A stretch of DNA of 64,000 bases, from the NCBI GenBank assembly GCA_013398295.1, contig VZSF01004750.1, positions 27,140 to 91,139 of the forward strand, read 5' to 3'. Origin of the DNA: Chionis minor (lineage: Eukaryota > Chordata > Aves > Charadriiformes > Chionididae). Shown here one piece after another: positions 1 through 11,879 of this stretch; position 1 is the first letter of the stretch; the number at the start of each line of letters is the position of its first letter. The notes below the pieces were generated by a model that had not been told where the DNA came from, did no database searches, and saw only the letters and a list, made by a program, of their open reading frames with translations. The position numbers and the translations under genes are program-made.

Positions 1-113
1 AAGAAAAAAGGAGAAAAAAGGAAAAAGGAGAAAAGAACAAGGAGAAAAAAGGAAAAAAGAAAAAGGAAAAAGGAAAAAGGAAAAAAGAAAAGAAACCCAA
101 GGAAAAAAACACA
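1..113. repeat. Purine-rich A/G low-complexity tract
   Basis: The first 113 bases are almost entirely A and G, made of irregular GGAAAAA and GAAAAAG units. The tract runs off the left edge, so its full length is unknown. It then grades into an A/C-rich stretch to about position 160. It has no coding content. Confidence 0.9.
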
Positions 114-299
114 AACAAAATAAAAGAAACACCAAAAAAAGAAACAACCCCCAACCCCAAGTCCGTAGAAACACCCGGATCGAGCCACCCAGTCCTCCCA
201 CCGCTTTCTATAACCCAAGAGGAGAAGCCCAAGGAAATAAAAGGCGAGATCAAAAATAATAGTAATAATAATAAAAAAACAAACTCAACACCCCTCCCT

Positions 300-450
300 C
301 CCCCCTTCACCCCCGGCCAAGGCTTGGCAGGCTGGGAAAGGCGTAAAAGCCGTGAGCGAAAGGTGGCCAGCGGGTGCGAAGCGCAGGGGCCCCGATCAGT
401 GACCCCCCCCGGCCCGACCCCGGCACTGGGTGCCTAATCCCGGTGGTCTC
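300..450. promoter_or_regulatory. Small CpG-rich segment
   Basis: About twelve CpG dinucleotides fall in roughly 150 bases of GC-rich sequence, far more than in the flanks. A moderate plus-strand 5' splice site (AAG followed by GTAACC) begins at position 502. It is short for a CpG island and could be a promoter edge or simple GC-rich sequence. Confidence 0.3.
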
Positions 451-494
451 CTCCCTCCCCTTCCCTCCTCCAGCTCCCTTTTCTCCAAGGAAAG

Positions 495-3320
495 TCACAA
501 GGTAACCACGGCTGGCTGTAACCTAAGAACTGAGGATGGCTGGGAGATTATTTTTACATTAAGAGCTGCCCGAAGATGCAAACGTGCCTTCGGATGAGTT
601 TTGCACTTTGGGTTCTGAGCGAGGCATGTGTAGTCATCTCCTGCTGAACGGCCTACCCCGGCCACGGTGCTACTCCCCCCCGCCGCCCCGTGCAATCCCC
701 AAGGCAATGCGTACCCCAACAGAGCACCCAAGGTATAAAAAGAAATTCAAGCTTCTGCTCTGAAACCGATCTCCTTTCCCCTGGATCACACTTTTGATCT
801 AATTTGTTTCTCTGTCCAAATGACTTGGCTCAGCCTTCCCCCTGAAAATTCGGTGTACAGTTGACATCAATCATGTCTCAGCCTAGGGAGGGATAAGGAT
901 AGAATATCAGAGAGGTGACCATGCATACCACATGATTCAAATCATCTCAGCATTGATTAATTGGGTTCAATCTGAGTTTCAGAATCATAACAACTGTTGT
1001 TCCCCTTCACATAACATCAACAGGGCCTTTAAAGCAGAGTATCCATTTACTCCAAGGCATGTGATGCATTAAGACCATCATCTTTTATTAAACCTTAAAG
1101 GCTGGATGAATTTTAGACAAACTCAATTAGCTCAAGATGGTTCTGCAGTGATTAGACATTGTTACCCCTTCCCCTTCATCAGGGATTTTTCTACCCCCTC
1201 TACTTTTCAATAGAAAGGGCAAAGTATTTTGACATATGGAAGATGCCTGCATGCCTTGAGACCGTCCCATTGCCGCTCCGACCGCGCAGGTAACCCACTT
1301 AAATGAAGGCAAACCCCCTCTGCAACCTGCATGGGAAATATCCTGTAAAATTACGACCTGCTCTCCCCTGGATTTAAAGAACAACTCTTTGGATACCTGA
1401 GTTGGGGCACGAAGCCGTTGTCGAGAGGAAGCAGGGGCACAGACAACAGCGGGTTTGTGGGATGGCCAGGAGAAGATTCTACCTCGACCTCAGAAGAAAG
1501 AGCGAGCCAGGCTCTTTGTCTTCTTAACAACAAAGTTATCCCTGCCCCTACACCCGGGAAGAAGCTGTGCTTGGGCGAGATAGTTGTTCATCAATTAACT
1601 ACAGCTAAACCAGGCCAGAAACACCGTCTGGGCGGACGGGGCGGGGGGTGAGCAAGGCTGGAGATGGAGACTACTTCTGCAATGCAGGTTTCCATATGTT
1701 AAGAAAGATGAGCCATATTTGTGTGTCTTTGATTCTTATCTACCAGCTGGGATCACTCATCCGGGTTGTAACTGGAATAATAATGATTAAAGAAAAGCAT
1801 GCCTGCCTTGTAATGTTGTAAGTATGGGCCTCCACATCACATATATTCAGCGCCGGCTAAGGAATGACCTATCACAAGAGCAGCCTTGAGCAATCAGAGG
1901 AATATCATTTCTAATTACTGTTTTGCAAGCTGAAACCCTATTAAGTACTTCCCTATTGTGCCTATTACGACTGGTTCTACACTTAAAACAAAAGCATCCT
2001 TTTTTTTTTTTAAAATCATTCCACTTTGCGTGGGAGCAATATCATCGTGATTCAGCTGAGGGATTGCTTGCCTTTTTTTTTTTTNTTTTTTTTTCCCCCC
2101 CCTCCATATACTTCTTAAGAAGAGCTTAGAGGCTCTGGTTGCAGAGGTTGAGAGAGATGAATGTTGAATGAACGATCCTCGTAGCGGGGGACAGTCAGCA
2201 TAAGAACTGCGCTTAAATCAACCCCCTAATTTCAGACACGAGTATTTTCAAGTAGAGAAAGCCCACAACCAGACTTTTAGGCGAGTTCTACGATAAGTTT
2301 ACTTTAAAGATTCATCTGCAGAATTTCCCCGCGGTGAACATGCCAGTGATGGAAACAGATACATGATTTTCACGTGAAATAAATGGATATCCTAGAGCAA
2401 AACGCACACAACGCAGCAGGACCTTGTTAGGCCGGGCACTGGGGACCCCATCGCCCTTCAGAGCACCCAGCAGTCACACCACTAACCCCAGTACATGAGC
2501 TGTACGTCTGATTTCTGGTTTTGACTGGTTTTACCACTAGAAACGGGGCAGCGGGGAATAAAACAAACCCCAAAGAACTGATAACATTAAGTGCATGACC
2601 AAAAAGTGTTAAGCGATGGTGGGAGACGGCAGCAAATGCTCCAAAGGGGCATCCAAGTGATGCTCAGCTTTGGGACCACGGCTCTGGAGTAGGGAGTTGT
2701 CGCTGCGTTCACATAAATTAATCAAGCAAATCAATCAAGCAAGTTGCTGAGCTGACTTCAGGCAGGACACCCAATTGATTTGATCAAACAACAGAAATTC
2801 TTGTCCGGACCCTTATTAGGTCCATGTGTGTTTTACTCATCGGTCACTAAGGCAGAAGCATCTCCCAGCAAAAAAACTCAAGAGTTTTGCTGTCTCTAGC
2901 TTTCACGTCTGAAAAAGACAATTCCACTTGCTTTCTGGTCTAAGTCCAAGGGAAAAAACCACTTTGTGAATACCTGCAGCCCTATTTGAAAGCCATGGCA
3001 TAAATAGGTGAGCACGGAAAGATGGACAACTCCTGATTTTCAGGCCAGATCGCTTCCGGCTCGGCCACAGCAGAAGCAGCCAGTCTCCATCGCTGAATTC
3101 GTGCGAGACCTGTGGGACATCCCCCCATCGCACCCCAAGGAGGGGAAACCCAGCGGAGATCCCTCCCTGACATCAGCCAGCCGCTGCTACCGGCGTCAGC
3201 AACGCCGGAATACGTAAAAGACCATAAAAAAGGAACTACCGCTAAAAACGTACAGCCCCCAGCCATTTCGTAGCTACACAGCCCAAACTAGCAGACACTT
3301 TCATCTTCTCTTTTTCACTA
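495..3320. other. Unique non-coding stretch
   Basis: No recognisable gene. The blocks 880-1100, 1720-1935 and 2690-2800 are CpG-poor and contain TAATTA-type and TGATT-type cores, resembling conserved non-coding DNA, although conservation cannot be tested here. A poly-T run with one ambiguous base at 2085 lies at 2073-2094. The short open frames carry no family signature. Confidence 0.6.
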
Positions 3321-3321
3321 G

Positions 3322-3661
3322 AGAGACCGAGAGCAGTGTCACCGTGTGTCCTAAGGGAGTTGAAGATATATATGAAACATCATCATTTGAGATGCACTCG
3401 CGCAGAGGAGGGAAACCAAGGGGAGATTCACGTTTCAGCCTTCGCCTCCAGACTGGCAGGGAGCGAGGAGGACGGGAGCCACGAAACAGCAAAAAGCCGC
3501 GCAGTTGCCAATTCACATTTCGCTCGGGCGCGCAAAGAGGCAGAGCTAGGGGCACGGCTTTAAAGACCGAACTGGTCTTTACTGGTCACCCCACAGGAGA
3601 GGACCCACGTGGGACCCTAGTGGCAACCCAGCGCCAGCACTGCCTGACCGGCCAACCTTAA
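3322..3661 (+). other. Exon-like open segment, unrecognised
   Basis: A strong splice acceptor (long pyrimidine tract ending CACTAG) ends at 3321. One frame is then open for 113 codons to a TAA at 3659-3661. The predicted peptide is rich in Arg, Gly, Ser and Lys, with no known domain and no membrane segment. A second frame is also open for about 75 codons, which weakens the case. No strong donor lies inside, so if real it would be a terminal exon. Chance in moderately GC-rich DNA is the leading alternative. Confidence 0.15.
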
Positions 3662-3783
3662 CGAACCTGTTAGAGGGTGGCAGAGCCGCAGCAGCCCTTT
3701 CCTCCAGGATTAAATGCCTGGAGAATCGGCTGCTGCCCCAGGGAAGAGGGAAGAATCTCCCCCAGCCCTTCGTGCTCCCAGGG

Positions 3784-4239
3784 ATGGAGGTCTCAAGTGC
3801 CAAGTGGATAAATCCCAATACCGAGGCTTGCTATGCTGAAAAAGCAAAACCACCTTCTTTTCTTTTCCTCCCCAAAAAACCCTCCGCTCATACAGAAAAG
3901 ATTTCCCAAGTGCTGACGCCACGTGAAGAGGTTCTTCATCTCCCTGTAATACAAACCATCCATCTGCGTGGAGTGCATGCCTTGAGGGTTGTTTATTTTC
4001 TCTCACTTCTTTTTCCTTCTTTCGCATCAGCTGGCCCGGTCCCTTCCCCCCAGCTCTTACACAAAGCCTCAGATGGGAAACTGGAGATGGACGCATCCCC
4101 GAGAGCAACGCCGTCGTCTCCTAGTTTGTGCTGGGAGGGGAGCACAGAGGCACCTGCACTTCTCAGTTTGGGCCAATTTTTGGAGACGACCCTCGTGTTC
4201 CTCCCTGTAACGATACCCCACTGTCCACCATCTCCGTAG
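3784..4239 (+). other. ATG open frame of 151 codons, unrecognised
   Basis: The frame starts at an ATG with G at -3 and G at +4, a good Kozak context, and runs to a stop at about 4239. The predicted protein has a basic N-terminal half and one hydrophobic segment around residues 73-88. A Pro/Ser-rich region follows. I recognise no family. Open frames of this size are expected several times by chance in a window of this size, and no CpG island or splice structure supports it directly. Confidence 0.12.
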
Positions 4240-6514
4240 GCTGCGAGTCTGCCTCCAGCCCCGGCAGGAATGGGATAAGTACTCACAGTAGACTCCTCCA
4301 AAGCAGCTGAACGCAAGGAAAGGAGAGAAGGAATGCACTGAACCAGACCTGGATTTGAACTTTTAAATCTCCTTTCTCGCTGAGCATAACTTTTCACTTT
4401 GAATTTGACTGATCCAGTAGCTACAAGCTACAGAGAAAGACCGCATGTGTAGGGATGTATCCATCCCTCTGGACTTTCTGGGAACTCCAAGCTGGTGCTG
4501 CCCCAAGTTTCTTCTGAGCCTCAATTCATTTAGCATTCACCGAGAGAACTATTCCAGGAATGTGCAAGGATCAGTCCCCAGAAGAGCAGATGGAGAAGGG
4601 GGAGGCAACACAGCATTTCCCCCAGCTTTTCAAACCAGATTTCTTTTCCCTGCCTTCCAGCCAACTTCCCCTACGTGACCCGAGAAGTTTCCCTAATAAA
4701 AATATAGATGTAACCTTATCTAAAGTGAGTGCAGCAAATGTACTATGGATAATGCGTAATTAATAACAGAAAAATAATGTTTCCCCTGTTATTAAATCAA
4801 GGCCTCTCCTGACCTCTCACCCTCATATAAGTGCCTTTAGTTTTATGACAGCGATGGACAAAGTTATTGTGTGTCCGCATGTGCACGCACATCCTAGCTG
4901 GCAAGGGGCTCACCTAACTATTGCTGGAGTTAGTTTAGGGATTTTCTTTTTTTTTTTTTCTTTTAAAGGTTAAAAAAAGAAAAGCCTCCAGTAGTTTATA
5001 CGATGCTTGGCCGGTGAATGAACTCAATCAGTGTATGAAACTAATCTGGTTCCACTAAGGAAAGATTCTGCCTCACGGTCTCAGCATAACAATTCCTATT
5101 GACACACACGCGCGCGTGCACAGATTGCTCTTGGGCTCCCTAATGCATTTCCAGGCTTAGACGGACGCTTGAGGAATGTATCAATATTTTTATATATTTG
5201 CAGCACGCAAAGGGAAAACAAAGAGCAGTCAAATTCCCTGGAAAGGCTCAGCATTTTTTTCGGTCGTAACGCAGTAAAATCTTCACTGCTTACAAGGCGG
5301 CATTTCTTCCCTGGCTGCTTTTCTTGCTTTAATACTTGCAGACGCTCAACCCCCAGCCATCGCTGCTGACAAAAACATATTTATACCTTGGGAGAGATCA
5401 ACTAGGGAAAATAAACAAGTTTGGACCTGAAAGGGCATCAAGACTTTAAAGAAATTAATAAATACGAGGCCAACCTGGGTTTCTGTGCCGTTCCCCCCTT
5501 CCCCAACGTGCCGACTGTCAGCAATGCTATCTAACTCCCGAGGTCATCGGCCTCGTCTGATGGATGGGCTTCCCTTCTGATTCATTACGTTTGATGCACG
5601 GCTCTTCCAGGAGTCAACCCAGCAAAACCCTTGGGTTAATGGATGCCACACCAGCTCCTAATCCAGTAGCTTTGAATTCTTCTGTTTGCGTCGGATAGGT
5701 GCTGCGCCAAAGCCTGGTCCTCCCAGGGTCAGAGAAATTCCTTCTGATCGTCAGCAGCGCAGCAGTGGTGTGAACCCCGGGTCACACGTTTTCCACCAGT
5801 CCTCCAGATCTACCAGACAGCAGCAACCACGTCACCCCACCAAAGCCCCGCCACCCAGCCTGGGGACCCCGGCAGGGAGAGCGGGAAGGGACAGGACCAC
5901 ATCCCTGTCACCACATAAAGCCATTGGGGTGCAAGCCCCTGCCTATTCCTGTGCTTATTTCATCGCCTCATTTCAAGGCAACTAATTTCAAGGCTCAGCC
6001 CAGAGCTGTGCAGCTCCCCCAAAATGTTCTTTTTTTCTCTTTGTTGTTCCCCGAAGCACTAAAAATAGTGGAAAGATTGGATTTCTTCAAAATTTTCAGC
6101 CTGACGCTTTCCTTAAGGAGGTGGAAAACTCTTTCCCTTAAACATCCAGACGGGAGCCAGCCCCTGGGTCTCAGTATTTACCCACTCAGCCCCTGTGGTT
6201 TGAACGTATAAACCTGCGCAGAGATAAATGTGTCTTTTAAGCGGCAGCCGCACACGCAAGCGCTCCAAGGTAAACGCTCCTGTAAAAGCAGATATTTCCT
6301 CCGTCCTCCTCGCTCACACGTCTACCTGCCTCGATTCTCCAGCTCTGCCTGCCGAAGGGCCAACACAGCCCCGAAAGTTAGGAAAGTGGGAGCTCCCTCC
6401 TCTTCTATGTTCATCGCTCCCTTCCGTTTAATCATTTGATGGGGCTCAATCCCCACCACGTTCCTCGGGTGGAATATCAGGCGCCAGACTATGAATACCG
6501 AGCCCTCCCTGTTG
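4240..6514. other. Unique non-coding stretch
   Basis: No gene recognised. It contains a poly-T tract near 4938-4964 and a short alternating purine-pyrimidine tract at 5102-5122. The remaining short open frames show no domain. Confidence 0.6.
5102..5122. repeat. Alternating purine-pyrimidine tract (CA/CG)
   Basis: Twenty-one bases alternate strictly between purine and pyrimidine, made of CA steps, then CG steps, then TGCACA. Such CG-containing runs are classic candidates for left-handed Z-DNA under negative supercoiling. Confidence 0.75.
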
Positions 6515-6560
6515 CCCTTCCCTTCCCTTCCCATCCCATCCCAATCCCATCCCATCCCAT
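6515..6560. repeat. Pentanucleotide (CCCTT/CCCAT)n microsatellite
   Basis: Three CCCTT units are followed by six CCCAT-like units with one imperfect copy. The array is likely to vary in length between individuals. Confidence 0.9.
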
Positions 6561-6709
6561 GCAAGTTGAGGGTGTATCAAAGGCTCTCCCAGCTCTCGAA
6601 CCTGCTCCTGGGAAGGGGAACACGGGATAGTCGTCTTTTGACTGATAAGGGCATTTGTGGGCATCCCATTGAGCTTTCCCCAAAGGGAAAAGGATGCAGC
6701 TCGGATGTG

Positions 6710-6746
6710 ACGTGTGTGTGAGGTGTGTGTGTGTGTGTGGGGGGGC
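6710..6746. repeat. (TG)n microsatellite followed by a G run
   Basis: Two TG tracts separated by AGG end in a run of seven or more G. It is a simple dinucleotide repeat with no coding role. Confidence 0.9.
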
Positions 6747-7370
6747 CTGAATTTTCCTCCTTTGCTCTGCATTCCCAGGGGAATGCAGCTATTTCAAGAC
6801 GATCAGGGTTACCGGGGAAAGCCTCCGAACCCAGAGGGCAGCACGGCTTGCCGGAGCTGCACAGTCCTACTGCCTACCAGCAGCAAACTGGCTTTGCACT
6901 GGTCAGGATGGTACCCCCGCCTGGGGAAGGTTTAAACTGGGATGGAGGAGTCAGGGCGTCTCCCTCCAAATGGCGTGAAGGCAGGCGATGGAAATGAGTT
7001 AACCCCATCACCCTCCCCGCTGCTCGCTGCTCCGTGTTTAACCCCTCTTTACCAGGATGCGGGATGCACCCACGCACGCTCCCCTCCCACCAAACCCTGC
7101 CATTTCTTCACTGTTTTAATAACTCTCCCGTGCCCACGCAGCACACGGACATGAACGGCTGCAGCTGCTTCAAAGACGGCGCTTTCTGTCTTCCAAGTCA
7201 CCATCAGGTCCCATAAATCTTAAAAATACTTCGCGGAGCACGAAAACAAACCCTGCAACACACACAACGAGCTGTTTTCCGAGCACACAAATACTTTCAA
7301 GTTCAACAAAACGTTTCATTTCAGTAAGGGCCAGCTCTTTCGTTTGGTTTCAGTCTCACGTTCGATTATT

Positions 7371-7400
7371 TCTCTATCTATTCTATATCTATTCTATATC
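7371..7400. repeat. TCTAT-rich short tandem repeat
   Basis: Imperfect units of TCTAT/ATTCTATATC repeat over about 30 bases. An A/T-rich poly-T stretch with regularly spaced single A bases follows near 7528-7553. Confidence 0.7.
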
Positions 7401-7666
7401 CCCCTAAAACGAGTTAAAAAGTGAAATAAAAAAGCTTTATCAGTCTGAAAACACCCCAATATTCTGCAAATAAACCGCCTATCCTCTTGGGGTTTTTTTC
7501 TTAGTGGTGTGGTGTTTGTGTTTTGGGTTTTTTTTTTATTTTTTATTTTTTATTATGCAGAGTTTTGCCATCAGCAGTAGCGTTTTGTGAGGAAAAAAAC
7601 CCTCGTTGCATCAAAATACAGTTTTCTGATGAAAACCCAGTTCTGTTGCATTTTTTCTCTCTGCAG

Positions 7667-7957
7667 AGATCAGTCCTGGGGACCGAGCATCCCTCCGCCG
7701 CTCCAAAAACCCCCTCTCCCAGAACTATGCACGAACGCAGCCAACTCCGCTTTAGAAACGAATCAGCTCTGTTTACTGATAAATATTTATTCAGATATTT
7801 ACCACGAAAACATGAAAGGCAAATCCAGCATCTAGTATCACTCGCGGGGGATGATCACCAAATACACTGGGGCCCAGGCATCGGAGGACGGCTGCGAGAT
7901 CACCCCCAAATTCCCCTGTGCAAACCAGCGTTCCCTCCCCCCTGCTCAATATTAAAG
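7667..7957 (+). other. Exon-like open segment of 97 codons
   Basis: A near-ideal acceptor (TTTTTTCTCTCTGCAG) ends at 7666 and a usable donor (AAAG then GTGAAA) begins at 7958. The 291 bases between are open in one frame with whole codons at both ends (phase 0-0). The peptide is basic and polar, with Pro-rich ends and no recognised domain. The middle is AT-rich with TATTTATTCAGATATTTA-like sequence, which is unusual for bird exons. It could be a lncRNA exon, a conserved element or chance. Confidence 0.2.
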
Positions 7958-7959
7958 GT

Positions 7960-10735
7960 GAAATTCTGATTTACTCTGGAGGCCACTTCATTTCTGTTGG
8001 CTGAACGTCGCAGCCCTGTTCAGCCACTCTGCAAAGCGTTAACGCCGTTATGACTCAGAAAAAGCGAAATAATGAATTCGCATCCCCACGGGGAAAACCC
8101 AGCACGGGGGTGACTGGGGGTACCCTCCTCCCAGGACAGCCATACGGGACTTGTAAGCTGTTTCCATCTCCAAAAATGTCCTGCTGTTGCTCTTTTTCCT
8201 GACTTTTAGCGAGCTTCTTATTTCTGATTTATGCTAGGCTAGTGAGAGACAAGGGCTGGTCTGCATAACGCTGTACAGCGCTTCTTCATTTGCTAATATT
8301 ATGGGCAGTTATGAGAAAATAATAGACCTAAATAGACCTTTGCTGCAGCTTATTCTATCAGATGAAGCCGTAGTTTCATGCGGATGGAGGAAATCGGCTA
8401 CAGCAGCACAGCTCAAAAAAACCCCTACCACGATGTAAATCCAAATAATAAAATAAAAGGGAGAAATGCTCATGAACCCTCTGCAGAAGTGTTCCTAAGC
8501 AATGAAATCCTGACAACTGTAAATCTGAAGCCTGTGGAAGTTTTATCTCCACACTTTTTCCTGAGGTAGAAAATAGCTGCTGGTCTGAGTTCAGTCGCTG
8601 GTTTGAAGGCTCTCAGCTGAAGCCTGCCAATTCTGAAGTGTCTGAATAGGCAGAAAATTGAGGATTTTAGCTCGGGTTCTTTGTTGCCAAACACCAAACC
8701 AGAATTTTCTCTTGACTATAAATCAGTATTTATCTTTCTGCACAACACATAGAAAAGTAGGTTAACATAACTAGAAGAAACAAAGCCACCACTCCCCAAA
8801 ACCGTGGGAACAAGCAAGTATTCCAGTCAAAAATTACACACATTTTTGCAAGAAAGGATTTTTCGATTGTTTGTTTGCAACCAGCTCCGAAATTCTGCCA
8901 AACCTAAGGAAACGTCCCCGAATGAGAGCGAAAAATGATTGCCTCAGGGTTTCTTCACTACTTTGGCGGATATGGAAAAAAAAGAAAGAAAAAGATAAAT
9001 TACGAGGTGGCACCTGAAAACCTGCTCAGCTTTCAGCGTGGAGGAATGTAAACATGTTGTTTTGCTTACTTTCATCATCGATTTCAGGAAGCCGGGGAGG
9101 CTGCTCAGAAAATGGTTCCCCAGCCTCAGCTACAATGCAGTTCCAATAATAGACAGCGTAGGCAGATGCTTAATCATCTTCAAATCATGTTTCGCTATGC
9201 CAGATCTAAAGCTCTTGGCCCGCCGTAGGACACAGTTAAGCTCCTCTTTAGCTGCAGAGTTGCAACAGGGCTCGAACGCAGTTGTCCCACCAGCCGGGCA
9301 GAGTCAGGCCCTCAACGCACCGGGAATACGGGTTGTTTGGGGCTATGATTGACAGGCAACTCAGAAACTTTCCACCGGAGAGGAGCTGTTATGTTACAGA
9401 CACCTCGGGAACTATTTTTCCTACTTCTCGCCTCATTTTCCAGCCTTAAAATTTTGCACCTACACCCAGTGCTCTACGCTACGCTCCCACCTCCAACAAA
9501 GCACCCTCCCATTCCAAGGTGCAAAAGAGGGGACACCTCTCCTCGGGGAACCGCGGGATCCCCAGAGAGCCTTTTGGATTCCCAATAAGATTTACAGCCT
9601 CACGTGCGCCATCAACCTCCGAATTCCTGCTGGAGCTGAAACAACAGCTTGCTTGGGTCTGAAACCCACTCCTTCCAAGGGGACACGAGTCCGCTGGCCT
9701 GGGAGGAATGGCTGTAGGACATCTACATGTTCAGCTGGGTCATCCACGACGGCGCCCAGCTGCCCTCTCACCTCCAAAGCTTTTGCTCGTCTATTTATTA
9801 CAGCCGCCTGCCGGTGCCACGACGCGCCGGGGAATAAATACCCCTGCAAAGAGCTGCTGCTGCTCGCGTGGCTGGTGGAAAATGGCACAAGAGGGCGAGG
9901 GAGGTGGGAAGGGTTAAATAAGCCATGTGTCACGGTATTGCCGCTGGAGCTTGGCCAAGCTGCGAGGGCTGATATTGCTCGGTCGGGACGTGTGCCATGG
10001 AATCCTTTCCTGAAGGGGAACGCTCACAGCCTTGGTCTCGCATCTCGCCCAAAAGGCACCACGCAACAGCCCAGCGACCCCAGTTCAAGGTGATAACGGG
10101 GCGTTGAAAGGGACGGTCCCCGGCCTCTCCCCCAGCACATCCCACCGCGCTGCCTCGGGCAGAGCCAGATCGCCCGGGCAAGTCAAGGGGCCAGCGCACA
10201 TCCCAGCCGACCGGCCCCTGGGAAAGGCTGCTGCCAGCGCTGGCTCCGGCTGACCCACACCAGCAGCTTCTCTGTGGAGATTCGCAACTGGAGACAAGCC
10301 TGGGAATGCCTTCATCCACGCCACAGCAAGGGGACACTGCCTGCTCCCTCACCGTCGCCCACGTGCCACATCCCCAATCCCTTGCACTGAATTCTCCACT
10401 GTGGCTCTTTGTTTCTCTCCCTCTCACATGGATATGTCAGAGCGAACTTGCATCCGGCTATTCCTGACTCGGTAAAAGCGAGGATATGGCAGCACCGAAG
10501 GCCGGGCTGTGGCACGGGGATGCCAGCGGTGGACACAAGCTGGCGTGGACATGCTGGTCCGGTCCACACACCGTGGCTCTGATTACAGCCATCAGCCAAG
10601 CTCCTCCCTGCCAGCCCCAAGAGGGATGTCGGCGTGTGGATAAGGTGTACAAATCCAATAAAATTAACACCCCTCTCCCTCCTGCCCTTGCTGCTTACTT
10701 TAGGTAACAGGATACACAGGGTTTTTTCTGCTCAG
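7960..10735. other. Unique stretch, no gene recognised
   Basis: It contains AT-rich enhancer-like sequence at 8220-8560 and a GC-richer half (9,600-10,260) with scattered CpG. Open frames of 140-165 codons on both strands at 9,653-10,427 overlap each other and carry no domain, as expected by chance at this GC content. Confidence 0.55.
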
Positions 10736-10911
10736 GACTACCCGGCTTCATTCGAGGCGTGCTTTCAACCGGGCTGAGCTGCGCTAGTGCCGAATCCCTG
10801 CCACCGCTCCGCTCCTTTAGATGGGGCTCAGCATCAGCCCCTGCCAGAAAGTCCCACCAGCGACACGGTTTGAAGTCTGTTTGGTTGAACAAAGCCAACT
10901 CCTTGACAGAG
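10736..10911 (+). other. Exon-like segment, 176 bases
   Basis: A strong acceptor (GGGTTTTTTCTGCTCAG) ends at 10735 and a strong donor (ACAGAG then GTGAGC) begins at 10912. One of three frames is open throughout: two leading bases plus 58 codons, ending on a complete codon. The peptide is Ser/Arg/Leu-rich with no known domain. The next candidate exon at 11647 joins to it in a frame that stops after 16 codons, so a coding two-exon model would end there. A non-coding transcript is equally possible. Confidence 0.22.
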
Positions 10912-11094
10912 GTGAGCCTTTTCTTCGGGTTGAAAGCGAGCACGTTTCTCCTCGGCTTCAGATAAATTTGGGATGCTTCTCTGAAAGCATCCTGGCCCAA
11001 AGCAAAGCGAGCAGCAGCATCGGAGTTCACACAGCCCAGGGGTTCATTAACCCATCCAGAGGCTCAAACCGAGCTACTGCCGAGCCCCGCTAAT

Positions 11095-11640
11095 TACACG
11101 CGTGCGCACATGGGGCAAGCAACGGTTTGCTTAAACCTCCATGAAGGATGTTCAAACTAACAGGTTTTACCTTGTATCTGGCATAGGCTGGGAATACCCC
11201 CGTGGCCGGTTAATGCGCAGCAGCTGAGCCCCGGTAACTCGATCGCGTGTCTGAAGCCAGTTCAGAGACTGTCACACAAGAATTAAAACTCCACAATAAG
11301 TCTCGCACACGGGGAGAAGCAAAGGAAGCCTGGGGGGGGGGATGACCGCAGAGCCCAGCAGCTCCAGCCCAGCCCTGGTACCTGGGATGGACTCTGCAGC
11401 CGGCCCCGGGGGGGACAGCCTTCCCTGACGCCGCTTTTGGGGAGGATGTGGCTTTTTCTGACTTCTGGTGGTTACTCCTGAATTACACCGGCACGGGCAA
11501 GCGACCTGACCTCCGCACCGGCCACCTCTGTGGGAGCACAAGGCTCTACGTAGCTCCCGGCATCGCTAAGCCGGAGCTGAGTAGGTAAACCACATCTTTT
11601 CCCTCCGATCCCCGACCAGACTAACTCAGCTCTGTATTTT
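11095..11640. other. Non-coding stretch between two exon-like segments
   Basis: Unique GC-rich sequence with G and C homopolymer runs near 11332-11341 and 11408-11414. No gene or repeat family recognised. A pyrimidine-rich acceptor ends it at 11646. Confidence 0.5.
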
Positions 11641-11646
11641 CAACAG

Positions 11647-11836
11647 GAAGGATTTGTTCCAGTATCCAGAACGGTGCCAAGCATTTCAAAAAGGTGAAAA
11701 ATATGTGCAAAAACCCACTCATAAATACCTCTGCTCAACTCAGGGCAAGCCAAGCAGACAGAAGCGTGACATTCATGTAGCAAAACATTCTGGGAAACAA
11801 TTAATGCGGGATTCGGATCAAGAAAAATACGCTCGG
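11647..11836 (+). other. Exon-like segment, 190 bases
   Basis: An acceptor with a pyrimidine tract (CTGTATTTTCAACAG) ends at 11646. A perfect donor hexamer, GTAAGT, begins at 11837. One frame is open: one leading base plus 63 codons. The peptide is rich in Lys, Gln, Arg and His with two spaced Cys residues, and it matches no family I recognise. It lies directly left of the CpG island at 11,880-12,490, whose own splice signal points the opposite way, so a divergent promoter arrangement is conceivable. Confidence 0.25.
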
Positions 11837-11879
11837 GTAAGTCATTCAAGTAGCAAGACCAGATGGCAGGCTGCTTTCC

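Noticed and set aside
1628..1650. G-rich run considered as a G-quadruplex
   Set aside because: Only three separate G tracts are present unless one is split, so the case is weak.
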